Origin: Chloroflexota bacterium
GTDB lineage: Bacteria; Chloroflexota; Anaerolineae; Anaerolineales; Anaerolineaceae
Direction: 5' to 3'
Assembly: GCA_012800995.1 (NCBI GenBank)
Contig: JAAZIH010000110.1
Location: 1-5,033 of the forward strand
Length of the DNA: 5,033 nt
Shown one piece after another: positions 1-5,033 of this stretch. A program made the position numbers and the translations under genes. The notes under the pieces are model-generated. The model had not been told where the DNA came from. It was given only the letters and a program-made list of their open reading frames with translations, and did not search any database. Numbering within the stretch: the stretch's first letter is position 1; each line of letters opens with the position of its first letter.

Positions 1-1245
1 CTTGTTTGGGTCCCAAATAGCGATATCAGCGTCTGAGCCAACTTTGAGCGTTCCTTTTTGTGGGTAAAGACCAAATATCTTAGCTGGATTGGTGGCACAA
101 AGCTCAACAAACCGCATTGGACTGATTCTGCCGGTATTAACTGCAGTACTCCAAAAGACAGGCAAACGATCGCCTAAGCCGGGTAGTCCGTTTGGGATGA
201 GCGTAAAGTCTTCTTTGCCTTGAATTGTGCCTAATTCTTTACCTGGAATAGCGATATCTTCATTTTCATAGGGGATGGCTTGTTGGCCATTAAAGTAAAA
301 GGGGCAGTGGTCGGTGGCGAGCACTTGAATTTCATCGCTTTCAAGGGCTTGCCAAAGGCGGGTTTGGTCTTGTCTTGTTCGAACGGGTGGCGAGCAAACA
401 AACTTCGCGCCATCTTCTCTGCGCAAGTCGTCTTCGCTGAAAAACAGGTATTGCGGACAGGTTTCGCCCATGGCTTTGACACCTTTATGGCGACCGTAGC
501 TGAGTTGATCGACTTCTCCAGCGACATTCATGTGCACCAGATAGACCGAACTGTTAGCCTGGGCGGCAATGGCAATCGCCCGCAGGCTGGCTTCCACTTC
601 ACCCCAGGCTGGGCGGGTGAGGGCATGGTAGATGGGGGCGGTTTGTCCGTTTTGAAGGGCTTCTGCCACTAAGACTTCAATGACATCGCCATTTTCCGCA
701 TGAATCATGGGGAGCATACCATGTTTGCCCGCGATGCGCATAACCTGAAAGATCTCCCCATCATCAAGTCGCAGACGATTGTTATAAGCGGTGAACATTT
801 TTAGGCTGGTAATGCCAAGGTCGGGAAGGTTGGCTAATTCCTCGGCGATCGCGGCATTAAAGAGGGTGACGTTCATATGCGCGCTGTAATCAATGCTAAC
901 GGTGGGGTCAGCTTGAGCGCGGTGTTTTTCTACACTATGCTTTATACCTTCTGGTTCGAGGCTAACGAAGTCAATCATGGTGGTTGTGCCACCAAAAGCC
1001 GCGGCTTTTCCGCCAGTATAGTAATCATCTGATGAGATTGTGCCAAACATTGGTAGGGAGAGGTGCACGTGGGGGTCAACGCCACCAGGCATAACTAACA
1101 TGCCATCAGCGTCGATTATTTCAGCATCCGGTTCGTCAATGTGTGATTCAATACGACTGATTATTTCGCCATCGATTAAGATGTCCGCTTTCCACATCTT
1201 TTCAGCGGTGATGAGAGTGCCATTTTTTATAAGTGTTTTTTTCAT
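1..1245 (-). CDS. hydA: Dihydropyrimidinase / D-hydantoinase, C-terminus cut by window edge
   Basis: A cyclic amidohydrolase expected to open the ring of 5,6-dihydropyrimidines or hydantoins to N-carbamoyl amino acids in the cytoplasm. I translated it by hand: the frame is open for 415 codons from ATG at 1245 to base 1 with no stop. The metal-site residues of the family are all visible: DPHVH with H59 and H61, the lysine expected to be carboxylated at K149 in TSLKMFTAY, H182 in MIHAENGD, H238 in YLVHMN, and D312 in ATDHCPF. Y154 and N370 (VNTGRIS) match the family's substrate-contact positions. The end, TNPAKIFGLYP then KGTLKVGSDADIAIWDP, is the usual C-terminal strand of the beta-sandwich domain. 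Family members run to about 460 residues, so some 45 are missing past the left edge. The start follows the upstream stop by 9 bases. Allantoinase or a phenylhydantoinase-like role is possible; the family call is firm, the substrate is not. Confidence 0.93.
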   Translation of the reverse strand, partial: MKKTLIKNGTLITAEKMWKADILIDGEIISRIESHIDEPDAEIIDADGMLVMPGGVDPHVHLSLPMFGTISSDDYYTGGKAAAFGGTTTMIDFVSLEPEGIKHSVEKHRAQADPTVSIDYSAHMNVTLFNAAIAEELANLPDLGITSLKMFTAYNNRLRLDDGEIFQVMRIAGKHGMLPMIHAENGDVIEVLVAEALQNGQTAPIYHALTRPAWGEVEASLRAIAIAAQANSSVYLVHMNVAGEVDQLSYGRHKGVKAMGETCPQYLFFSEDDLRREDGAKFVCSPPVRTRQDQTRLWQALESDEIQVLATDHCPFYFNGQQAIPYENEDIAIPGKELGTIQGKEDFTLIPNGLPGLGDRLPVFWSTAVNTGRISPMRFVELCATNPAKIFGLYPQKGTLKVGSDADIAIWDPNK

Positions 1246-1248
1246 AAG

Positions 1249-1256
1249 CCCGCCTT
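1249..1256 (-). promoter_or_regulatory. Probable weak Shine-Dalgarno site for the hydantoinase
   Basis: On the minus strand this reads AAGGCGGG, one mismatch from AAGGAGG. It begins inside the stop codon of the 185-residue protein and ends three bases before the hydantoinase ATG at 1245. The whole gap between the two genes is 9 bases. Spacing and match are imperfect, so translational coupling may contribute. Confidence 0.55.
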
Positions 1257-1812
1257 ATTGTCTAAAGCCACTGAGAAAAGCGAGAATCGCAGGGTCTACT
1301 GCCAGTTCAGGTAATTCCTGAGCGTTGTATTCTTGACCACGCAAAGCGCGTTCGCGAAGTGAGCGCCATAAAATCTGCCGCTCTTCATCGTGTACGGGCA
1401 AATCGGTCAGTATTTTAGCCCGCTTGACACGTTCACCGGTTGTGTAAAAGAAAGTCACCCGTTTCCAGTTATCAGCCTGGATGGGGTCAGGGACTTCTAT
1501 CAGCGCGTCAAGTTGCAGTTTGAAGTACTCTTCATTTGCGCGAGGATGATTGGGCTCATCACGAAATAAGTCCGCGCGGGTGGTGAGCTCATGACCTAAG
1601 ATAGGCGCGATCCAGCGGATTTGCCAGCGATTGTTTTCATCAAAAGCGGCAGTTTGATAGAAGGCTAAATAGTCGACTGAAATCACTTTAGGGGCAGATT
1701 TGAGCGGGATCCGATACCAGCCCAGCATTCGCGCGATGTCTAAATCGCGTTTCTTGGGCAGTATGGCTACCAGAATGAGGCTGGTATCGGGTATCTCGCT
1801 AAATGACGACAT
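1255..1812 (-). CDS. Conserved-looking hypothetical protein, 185 residues
   Basis: I cannot assign a function. The protein has no signal peptide, membrane segment or cysteine cluster and should be soluble and cytoplasmic. A hydrophobic strand (residues 11-19) is followed by a segment RDLDIARMLGWYRIPL (22-37), then an aromatic-rich core (VDYLAFYQTAAF, 46-57; RWQIRWIAP, 62-70), a charged stretch DEPNHPRANEEYFKLQL (85-101), and a basic helix-like region with W149 and RSLRER (150-155). From memory, similar proteins with this GWYRIPL and HPRANEEYFK pattern occur in Chloroflexota as hypotheticals; I could not search. The ATG is well fixed: an in-frame TAG lies three codons upstream (1819-1821) and no ATG, GTG or TTG follows before codon 29. 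It begins one base after the PLP enzyme's stop and has no recognisable ribosome binding site, which suggests translation by coupling. It probably serves the flanking enzymes, but that is inference. Confidence 0.82.
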   Translation of the reverse strand: MSSFSEIPDTSLILVAILPKKRDLDIARMLGWYRIPLKSAPKVISVDYLAFYQTAAFDENNRWQIRWIAPILGHELTTRADLFRDEPNHPRANEEYFKLQLDALIEVPDPIQADNWKRVTFFYTTGERVKRAKILTDLPVHDEERQILWRSLRERALRGQEYNAQELPELAVDPAILAFLSGFRQ

Positions 1813-1813
1813 A

Positions 1814-3283
1814 TTAGTCTAACTGCACGTTGGCTCTGTGGTTAAATTCCTCAACAAGAGCGTCGATTTCTTCTTGTTGGTTCTGAATTTCAAGCCAGAA
1901 ATCCGGGTCATACCATTGCGCCTGAATCTCTTCGTAAGTTTTTCCTTGTTGTTCAATCCAGGTGTAATATTTGAGATTGTGGATGCGTTTTCTGTCCCAA
2001 TAGCCTAACTCAACCATATCGCCGGTAGCTTGACCTTTGAGATAGCGAGCGTTATCAGCAATAGCGAAATCGCGCTTGTAAGGACCAAACTCTTCGTCCA
2101 TTTCAACGATACGGCTTTGATAGAGCTCCATTGAATCGGTTAAGACGGTCAGAACGATGTCACGCTCGTTAAGCTCATGGAATTTTGAGAATTTCATAGC
2201 GGAAAGAATGTTGGCGATACTCGAGAAACCCAAGAGACCCAACTTATGAACCAGGGCGGGATCAACGCCTTCATCAATCAAGTGTTGCTGGCCTTCTTCT
2301 TTTTGGAAGAGGCGTGCCAGCCGGGCAACGGCGACATCATCAATATCGGTGATGAAATCGGTGTTTTTAACGTTGTGAATCCAGGGCACGTGTTTATCGC
2401 CAATTCCTTCAATGATGTGTGCACCAAAGCCATTGTAGAGCATCGTGGGGCATTGGCTGGCTTCGCTGGCGATGATTTTCATGCCGGGGAATTCTTGTTT
2501 CAGGCGATCACCCGCTGCGATCGTGCCCGCGGAGCCGGTTGCTGAGGTGAAAGCGGTGATATTGTCCTTTGGACCAAGTACCTGATGTGCCAGTTCAACA
2601 AAAGCATTTCCGGTAACCTGATAATGCCAGAGGTAATTGCCATATTCTTCAAACTGGTTGAATATGACCAGATCTTCACCACTCGCGCGCAATTCCCAGC
2701 ATTTATCAAAGATTTCTTTAACGTTTGATTCGGTACCTGGTGTGGGGATGACCTCACTGCCAATTCCACGTAACCAGTCAAAACGTTCCTGGCTCATGCC
2801 TTCCGGCAAAATAGAGATTGCCTGCCCACCCAATAAGGAGGTGTCAAAGGCGCCACCCCGACAAAAGTTTCCAGTTGAGGGCCACACCGCTTTTTGGGTG
2901 GTGGGGTCGAATTGTCCGGTGACCAGTTGAGGCACCATACAGCCATACGCCGCGCCAACTTTGTGCACACCGGTTGGGAACCACTTGCCCACCAAGGCGA
3001 TAATCCGCGCATCCACCCCGGTGAAAACAGAGGGAAATTCGATGAAGTTCAAGCCGCCAAAGCCCCCGCCGAAGCTAACTGGTTCGTTGTACCAGGTGAT
3101 GCGGAAGAGGTTTAGGGGGTGCAGGTCCCATAAGCCGATGTTTTTAAGGCGGTCTTTGATGTCCTGTGGGATGAGGCTTGGATCTTTTTGTTGAGCCATG
3201 GTGGGGATGATAAACTTGCGTTCGCGGGCGCGTTTAATCGCGCGCTCAAGTTTGTCAGGGTAGATCGTCAAATCAATTTTCAT
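1814..3283 (-). CDS. PLP-dependent enzyme of the TrpB/cysteine synthase fold (fold type II), substrate unknown
   Basis: A 489-residue enzyme that should bind pyridoxal phosphate and carry out beta-elimination, beta-replacement or ammonia-lyase chemistry on an amino acid. The fold-type-II landmarks appear in order: a candidate Schiff-base lysine K108 in PTGVHKVGAAYG, the substrate loop STGNFCRGGA (136-145) in place of the usual SGNTG, a strand and helix with LPEGMSQERFDWLRGIGSEVI (159-179) typical of the mobile small domain, the glycine-rich phosphate loop SATGSAGT (247-254), and LGFSSIANIL (351-360) near the end of the core. It is longer than cysteine synthase (about 310) or diaminopropionate ammonia-lyase (about 400), with extra sequence at the N-terminus (1-60) and a charged, aromatic C-terminal tail (430-489). 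ATG at 3283 is preceded by AAGGAG five bases away. I recall such proteins being labelled only as PLP-dependent protein beta subunit. The fold is confident; the reaction is not. Confidence 0.88.
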   Translation of the reverse strand: MKIDLTIYPDKLERAIKRARERKFIIPTMAQQKDPSLIPQDIKDRLKNIGLWDLHPLNLFRITWYNEPVSFGGGFGGLNFIEFPSVFTGVDARIIALVGKWFPTGVHKVGAAYGCMVPQLVTGQFDPTTQKAVWPSTGNFCRGGAFDTSLLGGQAISILPEGMSQERFDWLRGIGSEVIPTPGTESNVKEIFDKCWELRASGEDLVIFNQFEEYGNYLWHYQVTGNAFVELAHQVLGPKDNITAFTSATGSAGTIAAGDRLKQEFPGMKIIASEASQCPTMLYNGFGAHIIEGIGDKHVPWIHNVKNTDFITDIDDVAVARLARLFQKEEGQQHLIDEGVDPALVHKLGLLGFSSIANILSAMKFSKFHELNERDIVLTVLTDSMELYQSRIVEMDEEFGPYKRDFAIADNARYLKGQATGDMVELGYWDRKRIHNLKYYTWIEQQGKTYEEIQAQWYDPDFWLEIQNQQEEIDALVEEFNHRANVQLD

Positions 3284-3288
3284 AAGAA

Positions 3289-3294
3289 CTCCTT
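3289..3294 (-). promoter_or_regulatory. Shine-Dalgarno site for the PLP-dependent enzyme
   Basis: On the minus strand this reads AAGGAG, five bases before the ATG at 3283. It sits in the 21-base gap (3284-3304) after the glycosyltransferase stop, the longest non-coding stretch in the window. That gap is too short for a convincing hairpin terminator and I see no promoter in it, so read-through from the upstream gene is expected. Confidence 0.8.
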
Positions 3295-3304
3295 ACTAAG
3301 GGGA

Positions 3305-4243
3305 TTATTGGTCCTCATCTGGTGCTTCAGCGACGATATAGAGTGGGCGGCCTTTGGCTTCGTCGTAAATTCTACCAAGATATTCGCCCAAAATGCCCAT
3401 ACCAATCAGCAGGACTCCAGCGAGGAAGATGAGTGTGAGCCATGTGGCAAGAACATAGGTCAAAGCGACCTTGCCAAACAAGGCGAGGATGAGATAAAGC
3501 ACCAAAAGCAGCAGACTAAGAATAACCAAAGCCGCGCCACCTTTGGTGAGCAGTTGAAGAGGCCAATACGAGAAACCCGTGATGGCATTCATAGCTAATT
3601 TAATCATGTTTTTGAGGGGGTAGTGTGTCTCTCCGGCGAAACGCGCATGGCGTTTGTACTCCACACCGATTTGTTTAAAGCCTGCCCAAGAGCTCATACC
3701 CCGTAAGAAGCGATTGCGCTCGGGCATGTTGTTCATTACATCGAGCACTTTACGGTCAAGCAAACGAAAATCACCGGTGTTGAGCGGGATGTCAACGTCA
3801 GTGATTTTTTGAATGAATTTGTAGAACAAGGAAGCAGTGGTTAGCTTGAACCAGCTTTCGCCTTCACGCTCAGAGCGCACGGCGTATACCACCTGGTAGC
3901 CTTCTTTCCATTTTTCGATCAGCTCCAAAATGACTTCTGGTGGATCTTGCAAATCCGCATCAATGACCACGATAGCATCACCGCGCGCGTAATCCATGCC
4001 GGCTGAAACGGCGATTTGGTGGCCAAAATTGCGCGCGAAAATGACCGGTCGCACTCGCTCATCTTTTTTACCGAGTTCACGCAAGGCATCCGTGGAGCCG
4101 TCTTTACTACCATCGTCTACCAATACAAGCTCCCATGGCTGGTTGGTTTGTTCCATAACTTCGGTAACGCGGGAATATAGATGGGGAATATTTTCAATTT
4201 CGTTGTAAATGGGGGCGATAATAGTGTATACAGGTTTAGACAC
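3305..4243 (-). CDS. Membrane-anchored family 2 glycosyltransferase, GtrB/DPM1-like polyprenyl-phosphate sugar transferase
   Basis: Probably transfers a sugar from a nucleotide-sugar donor to a polyprenyl phosphate on the cytoplasmic face of the membrane, giving a lipid-linked donor for cell-envelope glycans. The 312-residue protein starts with the GT-A strand VYTIIAPIYNE (5-15), then VDDGSKDGS (42-50), the metal-binding DADLQDPPE (95-103), GDFRLLDRKV (157-166) and RNRFLRGM (176-183). Two hydrophobic segments follow at about 235-256 and 262-286, as in GtrB-type enzymes, and a short polar tail ends it. Length is normal for the family. The start is GTG at 4243, inside the last codons of the threonine synthase gene, chosen because AGGAGG sits six bases upstream and the GT-A domain begins immediately. 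The nearby ATG at 4245-4247 belongs to the threonine synthase frame. No GtrA-like flippase or polymerising transferase lies next to it here, so the sugar and final product cannot be told. Confidence 0.93.
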   Translation of the reverse strand: MSKPVYTIIAPIYNEIENIPHLYSRVTEVMEQTNQPWELVLVDDGSKDGSTDALRELGKKDERVRPVIFARNFGHQIAVSAGMDYARGDAIVVIDADLQDPPEVILELIEKWKEGYQVVYAVRSEREGESWFKLTTASLFYKFIQKITDVDIPLNTGDFRLLDRKVLDVMNNMPERNRFLRGMSSWAGFKQIGVEYKRHARFAGETHYPLKNMIKLAMNAITGFSYWPLQLLTKGGAALVILSLLLLVLYLILALFGKVALTYVLATWLTLIFLAGVLLIGMGILGEYLGRIYDEAKGRPLYIVAEAPDEDQ

Positions 4244-5033
4244 GCATTACCTCCTTTAGATTTTGAATGGTTGCTTCGATAACAGGCGCGGCTTGGGTGG
4301 CGCGCATCGCGGCTTGGACGTCTTTTAATCCACTACCGGTGATGAGTGTTAAATTCGTTTCGCCAGGATCAATTTGTTGATTTTGTATGGCGCGTTTTAA
4401 GCCGGCATAGGCTGCCGCGGCAGCGGGTTCTGCAAAAATGCCGATTCTTCCTAAAGCTGAAATAGCTTGCAAGATTTCTTCATCACTCACGATTACGTAA
4501 AAGCCATTGGCGCGTTGCACCGACCGCACGGCTCGCATGCCATCTCGGGGCAGGTTGACACTGATGCTATCGGCAACGGTTTGGGCTTGCACTGGGGTGA
4601 TATGGCTGGCGTTTTGATTGAATGCATTGGCGATGGCAGCCGAGCCTTCAGATTGCACGCCAATCAACCTGGGCAGTTTGGAAATCCAGCCCAAAGCCAA
4701 TAGGTCTTCAAAACCTTTCGCCACACCAGAGATGATGTTGCCATCCCCCACGGGGACGAAAATGTTGACCGTTTCGTCTTTCGGCAAGTGGCGCAGGATC
4801 TGTTCCCATATTTCAAAAGCGGCGGTTTTCTTGCCTTCTGCGGTGAAGGGGTTGTAACCGGTGTTGCGGTTGTACCAACCAAATTCTTGTGAAGCTAACT
4901 TGCTGAGTTCAAAAGCGTCGTCATAGCTGCCGTCAACAAGAACGACTTTAGCGCCATAGCATTGCAGCTGGGCGATTTTCGCGGGTGGCGCGCTGCGGGG
5001 TGCCAGGATGATGGCTGTGCAGCCGCAACTGGC
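4236..5033 (-). CDS. thrC: Threonine synthase, C-terminal 265 residues (start lies beyond the right edge)
   Basis: Threonine synthase makes threonine from O-phosphohomoserine with PLP, the last step of threonine synthesis. The frame is open from the window's right edge at 5033 to TAA at 4236-4238. Visible signatures, numbered from the edge, are GWYNRNTGYNPFTAEGKKT (52-70), the phosphate-binding loop VPVGDGNIISGVAKGFED (93-110), LIGVQSEGSAAI (123-134), the AEPAAAAAYAGL block (201-212) and the late ITGSGLKD (230-237) that distinguishes threonine synthases from other fold-type-II enzymes. The fragment begins at ASCGC, apparently just after the substrate-binding asparagine loop, so the PLP lysine and N-terminal part are outside the window. 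Its last 8 bases overlap the glycosyltransferase gene, whose ribosome binding site is embedded in this coding sequence. A first possible internal ATG at 4787 is not the start, because the conserved reading continues upstream. A related PLP lyase is possible but less likely given GDGN and GSGLKD. Confidence 0.9.
   Translation of the reverse strand, partial: ASCGCTAIILAPRSAPPAKIAQLQCYGAKVVLVDGSYDDAFELSKLASQEFGWYNRNTGYNPFTAEGKKTAAFEIWEQILRHLPKDETVNIFVPVGDGNIISGVAKGFEDLLALGWISKLPRLIGVQSEGSAAIANAFNQNASHITPVQAQTVADSISVNLPRDGMRAVRSVQRANGFYVIVSDEEILQAISALGRIGIFAEPAAAAAYAGLKRAIQNQQIDPGETNLTLITGSGLKDVQAAMRATQAAPVIEATIQNLKEVMRV
4249..4257 (-). promoter_or_regulatory. Strong Shine-Dalgarno site for the glycosyltransferase
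   Basis: On the minus strand this reads AAAGGAGGT, close to a perfect anti-16S match, with AGGAGG ending six bases before the GTG at 4243. It lies within the last codons of the threonine synthase gene. It decides the glycosyltransferase start in favour of GTG, and it suggests the gene can recruit ribosomes independently of upstream translation. Confidence 0.85.

Noticed and set aside
280..672. Plus-strand open frame of 130 codons
   Set aside because: It lies antisense inside the hydantoinase gene, whose minus-strand frame carries the catalytic motifs; the plus translation shows no family pattern.
845..852. GCGATCGC palindrome, the cyanobacterial HIP1 octamer
   Set aside because: I found a single copy, within hydantoinase coding sequence; HIP1 would be expected repeatedly, and the proteins do not look cyanobacterial.
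2500..2781. Minus-strand open frame of 93 codons within the PLP enzyme
   Set aside because: It overlaps the enzyme's core in another frame; there the true frame encodes the glycine-rich loop region.
3284..3304. Possible terminator or promoter in the longest gap
   Set aside because: Only 21 bases, already holding a ribosome binding site, with no stem-loop plus T-run and no -35/-10 pair that I can support.
3188..3598. Plus-strand open frame of 136 codons spanning the junction of the PLP enzyme and glycosyltransferase
   Set aside because: It is antisense to the starts and ends of two well-supported genes and has a low-complexity polar translation with no motif.
4400..4440. GC-rich, repeat-like stretch
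   Set aside because: It encodes the alanine run of the AEPAAAAAYAGL motif of threonine synthase and is not an independent repeat.

Overview
All five genes lie on the minus strand, so transcription runs from the right edge towards the left. They are packed with no non-coding stretch longer than 21 bases. The base composition is roughly balanced, there are no RNA genes, mobile elements or CRISPR arrays, and codon usage looks even throughout. The protein sequences, read from memory of families and not from a search, suggest a Chloroflexota bacterium, probably Anaerolineae-like and perhaps from a metagenome assembly. That taxonomic call is an inference.

In transcription order the window holds: (1) the C-terminal 265 residues of a threonine synthase, entering from the right edge (5033-4236); (2) a membrane-bound family 2 glycosyltransferase of the GtrB/DPM1 type (4243-3305), which overlaps the threonine synthase by 8 bases and starts at GTG behind a strong ribosome binding site; (3) a 489-residue PLP-dependent enzyme of the tryptophan synthase beta/cysteine synthase fold whose substrate I cannot assign (3283-1814); (4) a 185-residue hypothetical protein (1812-1255), one base after the previous stop; (5) a dihydropyrimidinase/D-hydantoinase (1245-1), 9 bases further on and cut by the left edge after 415 residues.

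The spacing implies one polycistronic message. Genes 3 to 5 form the tightest group and are the part most worth attention: an uncharacterised fold-type-II PLP enzyme, an unknown small protein and a cyclic-amide hydrolase. They could act on one substrate, for example opening a hydantoin- or dihydropyrimidine-like ring and handling the resulting amino acid. A loose parallel is the ygeX/hyuA pairing in the E. coli purine-related cluster, where a fold-type-II PLP lyase sits near a hydantoinase. The threonine synthase and glycosyltransferase have separate textbook roles (amino acid synthesis; lipid-linked sugar transfer) and may simply share the transcript. No promoter, operator or terminator can be supported inside the window, so the transcript probably starts right of 5033 and ends left of 1.
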